DNA of 64,000 nucleotides from Thermodesulfobium narugense DSM 14796 (GTDB lineage Bacteria > Thermodesulfobiota > Thermodesulfobiia > Thermodesulfobiales > Thermodesulfobiaceae): assembly GCF_000212395.1 (NCBI RefSeq), contig NC_015499.1, positions 1,834,866 to 1,898,865 on the forward strand. The letters are read 5' to 3'. The position numbers and the translations under genes are program-made. Below the pieces are notes generated by a model. It was not told where the DNA came from. It worked only from the letters and a program-made list of their open reading frames with translations, and ran no database searches. This document shows, piece by piece, positions 27,433-36,072 of this stretch (positions are counted from its first letter, which is position 1; every line of letters begins with the position of its first letter).

Positions 27433-27660
27433 TTAACCCTTGTTTTCGGATGTGTTTTGCATTCTGGCCTGGGCAAACCTTAAACCTACCTTTTTATTAT
27501 ACTCGATTATTTTTTCAACTATTTCTTCGGGAGTCTCCTTTACCATAAATTTTTTTCCTGTAAAAAGAGTTATAGTCGTATCAGGTGAACTCTCTATAGA
27601 TTCTATCAAATCTGAATTTAAGATAAACTCTGCATCGTTTAACTTTGTTAATTTTATCAT
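27433..27660 (-). CDS. flbD: FlbD/SwrD-like flagellar protein
   Basis: 75 residues. The opening MIKLTKLNDAEFILNSDLIE and TTITLFTGKKFMVKETPEEI match the small FlbD family found between flgE-type genes and motA in Firmicutes-like flagellar operons. In Bacillus the homologue supports motor torque. Its ATG overlaps the stop of the preceding rod/hook gene (ATGA). Confidence 0.92.
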   Translation of the reverse strand: MIKLTKLNDAEFILNSDLIESIESSPDTTITLFTGKKFMVKETPEEIVEKIIEYNKKVGLRFAQARMQNTSENKG

Positions 27661-28424
27661 ACTATAAGTCCTATTGCAGTCTGAAGCATACTATCGCTTG
27701 TAGTAATAGCTTGAGCGTTTACCTGATAAGTTCTTTCATAATCGATTAAATTGGCCATCTGAGTTGCAAGGTCAGTATTTGAACCTTCTAAAGCATTTTG
27801 GATTATTGAGTAACCGTTGCTTAGCGCTACTGGATTTCCAGAATTTACAGATGGACTAAAATTATTTCCTCCTACGTTTATAAGTGCATTTTTGTTTATA
27901 AAATCAACTACCATAATTTTCCCATCCAAAACAGACTGCCCATTCGAGAAATTTGAATAAACTGAACCGTCCGGCTTAACTGTAAAGTTTACGAAATTTT
28001 TAGATGTAGTATCGATATTTATATTACCATTTGTACCTTGTACATACAAACCATCTGCAGTTACAAGGTTGCCGTTGCTATCTAGGCTAAAGGATCCATC
28101 CCTCGTATAATAGGTATTTGTCCCATCAGAAACAACAAAAAATCCGCTACCGCTGATTGCAAAATCTGTAGGGTCGTTAGTAGTTAGAACTGGTCCCTGA
28201 GTAAAAGATAGCGACGTAGAGTCAAGCTTAGATCCTGCTCCGATCTGAAGAGGGTTTGTCCTGGAGGTTGCAAATGAAAGCTCTTGTGACAAGACATCAG
28301 CAAAAGTAGGGTTGCTTTCTTTAAACCCCGTCGTATTAACGTTTGAAATATTGTTTGCCACTACATCCAGAGCACTCTGGCTGGAGAGGGCACCACTTAC
28401 AGCAGTAAAAATAGAATTATCCAT
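27657..28424 (-). CDS. Flagellar hook-basal body protein, FlgF/FlgG type
   Basis: 255 residues. The N-terminal rod-type motif ALDVVANNISNVNTTGFKE, the DFAISGSGFFVVSDG segment, TRDGSFSLDSNGNLVTADG and the C-terminal EGSNTDLATQMANLIDYERTY are shared by FlgF, FlgG and FlgE. The length (255) matches rod proteins rather than hook protein. Exported by the flagellar type III system, so it has no signal peptide. GGAGG lies 8 nt before ATG. It lies between flgE and flbD. Whether it is FlgG, FlgF or a second hook-type subunit cannot be settled here. Confidence 0.88.
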   Translation of the reverse strand: MDNSIFTAVSGALSSQSALDVVANNISNVNTTGFKESNPTFADVLSQELSFATSRTNPLQIGAGSKLDSTSLSFTQGPVLTTNDPTDFAISGSGFFVVSDGTNTYYTRDGSFSLDSNGNLVTADGLYVQGTNGNINIDTTSKNFVNFTVKPDGSVYSNFSNGQSVLDGKIMVVDFINKNALINVGGNNFSPSVNSGNPVALSNGYSIIQNALEGSNTDLATQMANLIDYERTYQVNAQAITTSDSMLQTAIGLIV

Positions 28425-28453
28425 AACTTTAACCTCCTAAAATTCACAAACTC

Positions 28454-30133
28454 CTACGGAGCAGCCTTTAGCGATAATAAATCCTGAAGCATTTGATCAG
28501 ATGTGGTTATAACTCTGGCATTCGCCTCATAACCTCTTTCAGTAGTAATCAAGTTCGTAAACTGCTGGGAAAGATCTACGTTGGACATTTCAAGGGCACT
28601 TGGAATAATCGTTCCTATACCGCCAGAACCAGCAGCACCAATTTGGGCAGTTCCAGAATTTGAAGAAGTACTATATATGTTCGATCCATTACTGGTTAAG
28701 CCTGATGGATTTGGGAAATTAGCTAGTGCAATCTGACCTATAGCGTTTGTAAGACCATTAGAATAAGTTCCGGTAATAACGCCTGACTGATCTATAGAAT
28801 AGCTCTGTAAAGAACCAGAAGAATAACCGTCCTGGCTAGCAAAGTTTAGACTAGACGATCCTCCGTATTGCGTCATGCCGGAAAAGTTAATTGTGGGAGT
28901 CCATGGAGTAGAAGCACCTGTTGACGGATTTATCAAAAGTGTTGCTGTAGAAGTAGAGGGAGTTGGATAAGTAGTAGTAACATTTGAAAGTGAGCCATTA
29001 GAGTTGAATGTTAGTGTACCGTAGCCAGAAGTAGCATAAACGTTTGAAACAGGAGTAGTACCTACATCAGATGAAGCATAAGAAAAATTATTAAGCCCTG
29101 TAGCAGCTCCTGTTGAACCATCATTCTCAGTGATTGTTAACCAGTTCGTTCCATAAGTACCAGTCGGATCCACCAATTTTGACTGCAAATTAACGCTACC
29201 ACTATTATTGCTTGCTACAAAATAATTTTTCAGTATTTGATCGTTGTTTATAGCGTTTATGACCTTCTGTTCTATTGTAGAGGTCGTGTCACCATTTTGA
29301 ACTGTAATAGATATATTGTAGGGCACGTTGTCTCCAACAATGCTCTGGATTGCATAGCCATTAAAAGAAAGGGTTATGTTCCCTGTTGCAGTAGCAGGTC
29401 CACTAGGAGCAGCAGCGGTCTTACTTGGAACATCAGCAGACGGAAGAGTTGTAAGAGTTCTCCACTTCCATGTGTTTTGAGTACCAGTTGGGGTAATAAC
29501 TGTGGTAACAGAGTGGGATACGCCAAGAGAATCATATATTGCCCCAGATGACGTAACGGCATACGGAGTAGTAGAAGATGATGTGTTCGCGTACTGGGAT
29601 GCGTCAAGATTCCCCGTCATAGTAATGTTGTTTGACTGTTTTGCAGGCATAGACTGTCCTATTGGAATCTTCAAGTCAGACACAGGACCTGAGGGATTTA
29701 CTACACCACTAGAATCAGCCTGCCAACCTTGAACCTTAAGACCTGCACTATTTACAAGATTTCCGTTTGCATCTACGTTAAACGAGCCGTCTCTGGTATA
29801 AAAATTTTGAGAGCCGTTGTTCACGATAAAAAAGCCGTTGCCCTGTATAGCAAGATCGGTATTTACTCCAGTATTTTCAGTAGAAGAACTAGTAAATGGA
29901 GTAGAAATAGCAGCGATTTGAGTGCCCAGACCAATTTGCATTGGATTGATCCCCCCCAAACCGTTTTGAGGAGCTGACGCTCCGCTGAGAGTTTGAGAAA
30001 GCATTTGAGAAAAGGTAACTGTACTCGCCTTAAAACCAATAGTATTAACGTTTGCGATGTTATTACCTATTACGTCCATAGCTGTTTGGTTATTTTGTAA
30101 ACCACTAACAGCAGAAGACATAGCTCTTAACAT
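28454..30133 (-). CDS. flgE: FlgE flagellar hook protein
   Basis: 559 residues. N-terminal GLQNNQTAMDVIGNNIANVN and GFKASTVTFSQML, the NTDLAIQGNGFFIVNNGS block, RDGSFNVDANGNLVNSAG, and C-terminal MSNVDLSQQFTNLITTERGY define a hook/rod protein. The long Ser/Thr/Asn-rich central region (about 170-470) is typical of FlgE. It polymerises into the extracellular hook. ATG 30133 has AAGGAGG 7 nt upstream. A GC-rich hairpin separates it from the preceding gene. Confidence 0.95.
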   Translation of the reverse strand: MLRAMSSAVSGLQNNQTAMDVIGNNIANVNTIGFKASTVTFSQMLSQTLSGASAPQNGLGGINPMQIGLGTQIAAISTPFTSSSTENTGVNTDLAIQGNGFFIVNNGSQNFYTRDGSFNVDANGNLVNSAGLKVQGWQADSSGVVNPSGPVSDLKIPIGQSMPAKQSNNITMTGNLDASQYANTSSSTTPYAVTSSGAIYDSLGVSHSVTTVITPTGTQNTWKWRTLTTLPSADVPSKTAAAPSGPATATGNITLSFNGYAIQSIVGDNVPYNISITVQNGDTTSTIEQKVINAINNDQILKNYFVASNNSGSVNLQSKLVDPTGTYGTNWLTITENDGSTGAATGLNNFSYASSDVGTTPVSNVYATSGYGTLTFNSNGSLSNVTTTYPTPSTSTATLLINPSTGASTPWTPTINFSGMTQYGGSSSLNFASQDGYSSGSLQSYSIDQSGVITGTYSNGLTNAIGQIALANFPNPSGLTSNGSNIYSTSSNSGTAQIGAAGSGGIGTIIPSALEMSNVDLSQQFTNLITTERGYEANARVITTSDQMLQDLLSLKAAP

Positions 30134-30157
30134 ATTTCACCCTCCTTAACTTTTCGA

Positions 30158-30182
30158 GGGCCTCCGACATGCGGTCCAGCCC
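30158..30182 (-). other. GC-rich hairpin in the leader of flgE
   Basis: In an AT-rich neighbourhood these 25 bases fold into an outer GGGC/GCCC stem with an inner CCG-CATGT-CGG hairpin. It lies between the stop of the TIGR02530-type gene and the flgE ribosome site. No T tract follows, so it is not a normal terminator. It might limit read-through, stabilise mRNA or bind a regulator. Confidence 0.45.
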
Positions 30183-30185
30183 ATT

Positions 30186-30539
30186 TTATAATATTATTGC
30201 ACTATCAATATTTGTAAAAACGTTATCCTTTAAATTCTCCTGGCTTACAGCAGTTATAATAGTTTTGCTTTTAGGATTGACTACAAAAGCCCTGTTGTCC
30301 ATAAGCACAAGAGATTCTCTTGAACCTTTTTTTGAAAGCTTTTCCATAGCATAGTTCATCTTTGAAATATCTTGAGAACTAAGACTTATACCTCTTGATT
30401 CAAGGCGCTTTGAGGCGTGATTTGTAAGGTTTATGTTACTAAGTTCACTGTTTAAAATCTGGGCAAAACTTGAATCTGACTGAAGTTTTGGAAAACTGCT
30501 ATTAGAAGTGCCTTGTCCTTGAATTTTATCTATCTTCAT
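30186..30539 (-). CDS. Flagellar operon protein, TIGR02530 type
   Basis: 117 residues. The segment NHASKRLESRGISLSSQDIS, then a Lys/Ser-rich stretch and SRESLVLMDNRAFVVNPKSKTIITAV match the small family found between flgD and flgE in Firmicutes-like operons. Function unknown, possibly hook assembly. Its ATG overlaps the flgD stop (ATGA). I place it by both sequence and position. Confidence 0.88.
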   Translation of the reverse strand: MKIDKIQGQGTSNSSFPKLQSDSSFAQILNSELSNINLTNHASKRLESRGISLSSQDISKMNYAMEKLSKKGSRESLVLMDNRAFVVNPKSKTIITAVSQENLKDNVFTNIDSAIIL

Positions 30540-30955
30540 GAAACGCTTACTACGCTCGAAAGATTTATAGTAGAACCGTTATCTAATACCAAAGAAGGAT
30601 TTCCATTTTTTATAGTAACCTGGGTAACTGTAGCGCTTTGTGTGCTGTTGTCAGCAGCGGTATACTGAATTTTTTTACCTATTAAGTTGGTAGCATACAG
30701 ATTGTTTATGTTTGTCATAGAATTTTGTACGGAATTACTCATGTTTGTCATTTGTTGTGTGGTAGTAAGAGCTGATAACTCGTTCATAAACTCGTTTGTG
30801 CTCATAGCGTCAAGAGGATCCTGATTTTTTAGCTGAGCAATTAAAAGGGTCAAAAAAGCATTGGTGCTTGCCAGGCTATTAGCGCTCGAACTTGAACTGG
30901 TATTAGAACTTGCACTAGTACTATTACTCGTTGAACCAACGCTTGAAACTGACAT
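30536..30955 (-). CDS. flgD: FlgD flagellar hook capping protein (short form)
   Basis: 139 residues. A Ser/Asn-rich leader is followed by the FlgD N-terminal signature FLTLLIAQLKNQDPLDAMST and NEFMNELSALTTTQQMTN (about 35-75), then a short beta-rich tail. The FlgD Ig-like C-terminal domains of longer homologues are missing, as in many Firmicutes. It caps the growing hook. AGGAGG lies 7 nt upstream of ATG, and fliK is 17 nt upstream. Confidence 0.94.
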   Translation of the reverse strand: MSVSSVGSTSNSTSASSNTSSSSSANSLASTNAFLTLLIAQLKNQDPLDAMSTNEFMNELSALTTTQQMTNMSNSVQNSMTNINNLYATNLIGKKIQYTAADNSTQSATVTQVTIKNGNPSLVLDNGSTINLSSVVSVS

Positions 30956-30972
30956 TTTAATGCCTCCTTTTT

Positions 30973-32715
30973 CTAAACTCTTATATCAACACCGCTTTTA
31001 AGGCTTTGGATACCTGTTATAAGCGCAGTATCTAAAGAAACATTATTATTATTATCTAAAGGATAAATTACGTGACTGAAATCCTGACTGAATCCTTGGC
31101 CTTTTTGATCAGAGTTTACATAGACGTTTACGTTATTTGTTGCAAAACCATTTGACTGCAAAATCTGCCTAAAATCTTGCATATTTGACAAAATGGCGTG
31201 CTTTGCAAGATCGTCTACAACAAAAAACGTCATGTTTACAGAGTTTGTAGCCTTATCAAGTGAAACGTTTAATTTTACTTTGCCCAAATCTGGCGGTTCT
31301 AGCAAAAATTCTATATCCTTTGGAGAATTAAATCTCAAATCCTGCATCATATTCTGAATCTTTTGATAAGCGTCGAGTGAAATGGAGTGATAAGATATCC
31401 CCTGATTTGGCATCACCATATTACTGCTATTTGATATAGAAACATTAGGCAAGCCTGAAAGAATAGCTTCATTTGTACTTGTTAATTTGCTATCAGGTGA
31501 ATTAGACAAAGAATTTGTCTGATTAAAGTTGGAGATTATTTGTCGGGAGAGAATGTTAGCAGCACTAATTTGAGAGTTCACAGAAGAGGGTATACTTAAG
31601 TTGCTGAGTATCTGAGAAGTAATATTGTTTGAGATATTTTGTGCCGCAACCTGATTTTGGTAGATAAAGGCTTCTTGGTTTAGGTTCTGAGAAGATAAAA
31701 GAGGTCCTGTAACAGAATTTGGCAAATTTGATTGATTTATAACGACTTGCAAATTTGGCATTAACTGTAGGATGCTAGATGATTTGTTAGAAATTGTCTC
31801 TAAATTTTGCGAAAGATTTGACAAAGTATTTAAGGTAGCAGCATTTGCTCCAGAATTATCCTGAGACATACTGCCAGGGGTTTGTAATGTTTGAATATAG
31901 CTAAAATTAGGCACAATATTGTTCTGAGCTAGCTGATTAGAAAGTGTGGAATTAGCAGCTTGGACAGGTGTACTTTGAGGCGCTGATTGTGCTTGAAAAA
32001 TATTTAATTGGGTATCTAATAAGAATGGAGTTTGATTACTTGTTTGCAAAGTACTTGATACATTAGAGTTACTTTGAGAATTAGTTGCAACACTATTTAT
32101 TTGAGAATTTGAGACAGGAGGAGAATTTAAAACATTTGAAAGTAACTGGTTTATAACAGTGCTTTCAGAAACAGGAACACTAGCAGGCATATTGTCATTA
32201 TTTATTAAATTACCAAGATCTTTACTTTGGTTTGTGAGTAAAATATTAGGTGGCTGTATAGAAACTAATTGAACGTCTTGCAGTGGTCCTAGGATCTGGG
32301 TATTCGGTTGAGTAAGAGTATTGATGCTTGCGTTAGTTTGCTCTTTTAAAGAGCTTTGAGTGCTGATTTGATCCTGAGATGAATTTGAGCCCTGAAGAGC
32401 AAGAATTTGAACTGGCAAATTTATAATTGGCATTTGATTTGATACTGAAATTGGCACGACAGAAGGTTGCATTTGTCCTGAAACGCTCTGATCGCTACTT
32501 TCATTTCCAGATTGCAATTGAGATTTTGATGTAGGTGCTTGGACATTGGTTTGTGAGCTTTGAGCTACATTAGTCTCATTTTGAGTAGCTTCGCTAACAA
32601 TTTGTTCTAAAATCGAAGAGAAGGCTTCGTCCTGTGAGATAGATGACTGATTCTGATTTGACACAGAATTGCCAGACTGCACTATGGGCAAATTAACTAA
32701 AGGCAAGGAATTCAA
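30973..32715 (-). CDS. fliK: FliK-type flagellar hook-length control protein
   Basis: 580 residues. A long Ser/Asn/Gln-rich, low-complexity N-terminal ruler region (1-470) is followed by the conserved C-terminal domain (about 475-560). This holds EFLLEPPDLGKVKLNVSLDK and NSVNMTFFVVDDLAK, the substrate-specificity switch of FliK. TTG 32715 is supported by AAGGAGG 7 nt upstream. It is the first gene of the flagellar operon. The Asn/Ser/Gln richness may partly reflect AT-biased codons. Confidence 0.92.
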   Translation of the reverse strand: MNSLPLVNLPIVQSGNSVSNQNQSSISQDEAFSSILEQIVSEATQNETNVAQSSQTNVQAPTSKSQLQSGNESSDQSVSGQMQPSVVPISVSNQMPIINLPVQILALQGSNSSQDQISTQSSLKEQTNASINTLTQPNTQILGPLQDVQLVSIQPPNILLTNQSKDLGNLINNDNMPASVPVSESTVINQLLSNVLNSPPVSNSQINSVATNSQSNSNVSSTLQTSNQTPFLLDTQLNIFQAQSAPQSTPVQAANSTLSNQLAQNNIVPNFSYIQTLQTPGSMSQDNSGANAATLNTLSNLSQNLETISNKSSSILQLMPNLQVVINQSNLPNSVTGPLLSSQNLNQEAFIYQNQVAAQNISNNITSQILSNLSIPSSVNSQISAANILSRQIISNFNQTNSLSNSPDSKLTSTNEAILSGLPNVSISNSSNMVMPNQGISYHSISLDAYQKIQNMMQDLRFNSPKDIEFLLEPPDLGKVKLNVSLDKATNSVNMTFFVVDDLAKHAILSNMQDFRQILQSNGFATNNVNVYVNSDQKGQGFSQDFSHVIYPLDNNNNVSLDTALITGIQSLKSGVDIRV

Positions 32716-32780
32716 TTCTTCACCTCCTTTCTGTCTTTAGACTATATACTCCTTTATTAAAAAATAATTACTCTATCGAA

Positions 32781-32808
32781 TTATCGACAAAAAAACTAAT
32801 TTTATTTA
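32781..32808 (-). promoter_or_regulatory. Possible sigma-28 (FliA/SigD) promoter of the flagellar operon
   Basis: Minus strand TAAA (32808-32805), 16-nt spacer, GTCGATAA (32788-32781). The -10 part differs from GCCGATAA at one base, and the spacer is within the 14-16 nt range accepted for SigD. It lies 66 nt upstream of the fliK start. No sigma gene is in the window. Confidence 0.45.
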
Positions 32809-32820
32809 AGATAGGTTGAA

Positions 32821-33411
32821 TCAAGTAGATTTTGAAGTAAGAGTCTTTTCAACCATATCACAAATTATGTGTCCGATCATAATATGACACTCCTGTATTC
32901 TTGGCACTTTTTTTGATGGGACGCTTATACAAATATCAGATAGTTTTTCCATTTCGTTGCCAGTCATACCTGTAAGTGAAATTGTGCTTATATGATAAAG
33001 TTGAGCAATTCTTAAAGCCTTTATTAAATTCTTAGAATTTCCACTTGTTGAAATTGCAAAAAAGACGTCGCCCATCTCACCCAGTGCCTCAATCTGTCTT
33101 GCAAAAACGCTTTCATATCCAAAATCATTTGAAACAGCAGTAATAATTGAAGTGTCAGTAGTAAGAGCTATAGCTCTTAGTGCTTTTCTTTCCAATAAGA
33201 ATCTTCCAACAAACTCTGCTGCAATATGCTGAGAATCAGCAGCACTACCGCCATTTCCAGCAATCAAAAGTTTTTTCCCAGATCTTAGCGCTGCAGATAT
33301 AACTTTAACGCTCATTTTAACAGTTTCTAAAAATTTATCATCAGAAAGCAGTCTATTTTTTAGCTCCAGCGATTCAGATATTGCTTTTTTAATTTCATCT
33401 TTTACAATCAT
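32821..33411 (-). CDS. gmhA: Sedoheptulose-7-phosphate isomerase (GmhA)
   Basis: 196 residues, SIS domain. LLIAGNGGSAADSQHIAAEFVGRF (about 49-72) with the active-site segment, TDTSIITAVSNDFGYESVFARQ, and AISTSGNSKNLIKAL are all GmhA hallmarks. The late catalytic His lies in ECHIMIGHIICD. First step of ADP-heptose synthesis for LPS core or S-layer glycans, consistent with the LptA/LptF genes. Its ATG overlaps the glycosyltransferase stop (ATGA). Confidence 0.95.
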   Translation of the reverse strand: MIVKDEIKKAISESLELKNRLLSDDKFLETVKMSVKVISAALRSGKKLLIAGNGGSAADSQHIAAEFVGRFLLERKALRAIALTTDTSIITAVSNDFGYESVFARQIEALGEMGDVFFAISTSGNSKNLIKALRIAQLYHISTISLTGMTGNEMEKLSDICISVPSKKVPRIQECHIMIGHIICDMVEKTLTSKST

Positions 33412-35795
33412 TTACTTTCTCTTTCAAAAAAGTTGAGCATCTCTTTGGAAAAGTTTTGGACGGAAAACTTTTCCATCACAAAAGCTCTTGCCCTTTCTCC
33501 AAGTTCTCTAGCAAAATCTCTATCTTTAGCCAATTTAATCATAGCACTATACAACTCATCTTCATCAGGGAGCGCCCATTCCCAATCTGGGTTATATCCT
33601 GAATTATTCTGACCTATTTTTTCAAACTTATAGCTTAAAAGTATGGAATTATCTTTATTCATAAACTCAAGATTCCCACCATACGCTGTAGCTATAACTG
33701 GCTTTCCAAGCCACATAGCCTCTATTAAAGGAAGAGCCATACCTTCACAGCTGTGAGGCGAAACATACGCATCAGCAGCATTTAATATTGTAATGTAACC
33801 ATCTCTATTTGTAGTTTCGTCTACAAACACAACATTGTCAATAATATCCAATTCTTTAATGTATTTTGTAAGTTTTACTTGATTTTCAGAATATTTTGCA
33901 GCCTGAAAAGTCTTAAAAATTAGATATACATCGCTACATTCTCTTACAACTCTCGAGAGAGCCTTCAGAAGCAAAAACGGCCTTTTTCTGTCAAAATCTC
34001 TGAAAAAGTCTAAAATAAACATGAAAACAAATGAATCATAAAAACCAAAGGTTGCTCGAAGATTCTTTCTGTGTTGTAATATTCTCCAATCGTAAGTGAA
34101 TGGATATGGGAATTTATATACTTTTTCTCCTCCAGCTTTTATTAAAGCACCTTTTACAAAATCCGAATAACACATAACTTCATCCACCAAAGAAAAAGCC
34201 CTTGGGTCATCAAAATATTTGTCAAATTCCCAATTCCAGATTGCAGACGTTCTGCCTCTAAAAATATTACTCGATATATCTTTAAGATAAGCCAAATCCT
34301 CTGAGTTAATGAAAAATATTGTGTTATTAAATGACAGATTATTAACATTAAAGCATGCGATATTTTTAATCTCTTCTTCAGAAACTCTCAAATTTGAAGC
34401 AACGGGCAAAAAGAAAAGAGAACATGGAATGCCCAGTGAAGAGGCCTTTCTAAAAAAAGATCTCGCCTGAACTCCAAGTCCAATTTTTGATTCAAAAAAC
34501 CCAACAATATTTATCCCAAAGGAACTATGTTCAATACGAGAAGTATAAGTGAGGTTGTAATTAACCCTTAAGATATCCTTCAATGCTGCCGTGTTTATTG
34601 TGCCCGTACTGGAAAAAGCTAAGTTTAAATCCTGCCTCGACTCGATCACACATCTCGCAAACCTGCTTATAGAACTATATTTTGGGTGTAGAAAGGAAAG
34701 TATTGCTCTTACGTTCTCACTGTCAGGTAAATATGGATTTCTAAATCTCTTAAATATTTCTTCTGAGTACCTCTTTCTTACTTCAAGAGGTACTCTTATT
34801 TTTGTTAATGGGAGGTATTCGAAATAATATGGCAATTCTTCAAACTTTCTTTTGTTCTGGAAAAAGTCTTTATTATAGTATTCATTTATTAACTTTACAT
34901 ATGATTTGTTTATTGATCCAAAAAAGCTCACATGATCGAACAAAAATAGGTCATCTAAATAAAATCCACTAAATTCAAAAAGTGACAATTTCCTAAGTTG
35001 ATTTTTTCTGTTTACAAAATAACTAGATTCTTTAAATACGATATCTTCTTTTTTAACGTTATAAAAAGTCAAAGTATACTGCAAATCGTCTAGCTCAAGA
35101 TATTTAAGCTTTGAAATCTCTTTCTTATGGAAATAGGAAATATTAGCTTCGGTGTTTTTTAAGGCATATATTGATTCTTTGAAACGAATTACGTCATAAT
35201 CGTCCAAAAGATCGTATAAGCCCCTTACGTCAGAAAGGCAAAAAATATTTTTCGATAAGTACAAACTCTTCTTAAAGCCAACATAAGCAAAGTATTCGAA
35301 AACATACGGCAAAATCCAGTTTTTCGCTTCGTCCTTTGTGGATGTCCAAAGAACTTTATGCATATCTCTGCAGGAAATTTCTGACAAAAGCTCACACAAG
35401 AAAAAAAATTTAATGCCTTTAGATACTAACTCATTAAAGAGTCTAAACTCTCTAATATCTTTTAAAAGGTCTACAACTACTACTACAAAATCAATTTCTG
35501 GATTATTTCTTAAAAAGCTATCCCTTAAATTAAGAGCGTAGTGCATCTCGTCTTTGTTAATTATAGTAAACGCAACATCTTTATGTTGAACAGGAATTTT
35601 AGGAGAGTAGTCAAAATTTATCTTAACAACTCTTAGATCTTGCCAGAAATCTTTTGCTTTAAAAATTTCATATTTTATCTTTTCTAAACCTTTACTTAAC
35701 GAAGTTGCAAAACCTTTTTCCTGATAATTTTTTAAAGATTTTCTAAATGAAATATATCTTGAAAGAGAACTTTTAAATAGAGTACCCTTAAACAT
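33408..35795 (-). CDS. Large glycosyltransferase with C-terminal GT4 domain
   Basis: 795 residues, two parts. Residues about 55-330 look like a GT-A-type or related domain (VAFTIINKDEMHYALNLRDS, then KSLYLSKNIFCLSD where a DxD-like site would be), poorly matched to any family I can name. Residues about 430-795 are GT-B of the GT4 type, with GLGVQARSFFRKA, the linker FPYPFTYDWR and the E-x7-E motif SCEGMALPLIEAMWLGKPV (near 705). It probably builds LPS or cell-surface glycan, given adjacent gmhA. Its ATG follows the stop of the second UGA-containing gene by one base, so translation is likely coupled to UGA read-through upstream. Confidence 0.85.
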   Translation of the reverse strand: MFKGTLFKSSLSRYISFRKSLKNYQEKGFATSLSKGLEKIKYEIFKAKDFWQDLRVVKINFDYSPKIPVQHKDVAFTIINKDEMHYALNLRDSFLRNNPEIDFVVVVVDLLKDIREFRLFNELVSKGIKFFFLCELLSEISCRDMHKVLWTSTKDEAKNWILPYVFEYFAYVGFKKSLYLSKNIFCLSDVRGLYDLLDDYDVIRFKESIYALKNTEANISYFHKKEISKLKYLELDDLQYTLTFYNVKKEDIVFKESSYFVNRKNQLRKLSLFEFSGFYLDDLFLFDHVSFFGSINKSYVKLINEYYNKDFFQNKRKFEELPYYFEYLPLTKIRVPLEVRKRYSEEIFKRFRNPYLPDSENVRAILSFLHPKYSSISRFARCVIESRQDLNLAFSSTGTINTAALKDILRVNYNLTYTSRIEHSSFGINIVGFFESKIGLGVQARSFFRKASSLGIPCSLFFLPVASNLRVSEEEIKNIACFNVNNLSFNNTIFFINSEDLAYLKDISSNIFRGRTSAIWNWEFDKYFDDPRAFSLVDEVMCYSDFVKGALIKAGGEKVYKFPYPFTYDWRILQHRKNLRATFGFYDSFVFMFILDFFRDFDRKRPFLLLKALSRVVRECSDVYLIFKTFQAAKYSENQVKLTKYIKELDIIDNVVFVDETTNRDGYITILNAADAYVSPHSCEGMALPLIEAMWLGKPVIATAYGGNLEFMNKDNSILLSYKFEKIGQNNSGYNPDWEWALPDEDELYSAMIKLAKDRDFARELGERARAFVMEKFSVQNFSKEMLNFFERESK

Positions 35796-35796
35796 A

Positions 35797-36072
35797 TCAA
35801 GCTACCACTATAAGTTCTTTGAAAAATAAAAATTTTTTCAAACCAATTCTTGTCTTATTCTTAAGGTTCAACTCCTTTGGTATATAAATTTCTATTCCCT
35901 CCTGTTCAAAAACTTTATAGGCTATACCTTCAAGTGGTTCTCCCGCTCTAACTGAGGGAGGCAAAGGAACCCTACTTCAAGAAAAACATGATGAAGCATT
36001 TATAAAAAAAATCTTTGAACCCTTTGATTTTATATATTCTTTAGCTTCTTTATCAAATTCAAATTTAGGCAT
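35797..36072 (-). CDS. Putative selenoprotein B, CxxU motif (in-frame UGA at codon 32)
   Basis: 91 residues if TGA 35979-35977 is read as selenocysteine. The frame is otherwise open from ATG 36072 (GGAGG 5 nt upstream) to a TGA stop at 35797. Layout: MPKFEFDKEAKEYIKSKG, strand IFFINASS, Cys29-Phe-Ser-U32, then PPSVRAGEP (38-46), GIEIYIPKEL (59-68) and KKFLFFKELIVVA. It is a paralogue of the upstream gene with Cys29, U32, PSVR (39-42) and Pro46 at identical positions. From memory it resembles the small 'CC/Se motif' (seleno)protein family. It starts 8 nt inside the end of its neighbour. A pseudogene is the alternative, but is less likely for the reasons given under findings. Confidence 0.75.
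35942..35961 (-). promoter_or_regulatory. SECIS-like hairpin of putative selenoprotein B
   Basis: CUC-AGUUA-GAG hairpin extended through a bulged C by CC(U)/GGG pairs. The apical loop AGUUA begins 23 nt after the UGA and carries a G at its second position, as required in bacterial SECIS models. The loop and distance are identical to the neighbouring gene. Confidence 0.6.

Noticed and set aside
28454..30133. Several long antisense frames inside flgE and its neighbours
   Set aside because: They are shadows of Ser/Thr/Asn-rich coding sequence without starts, ribosome sites or family features.
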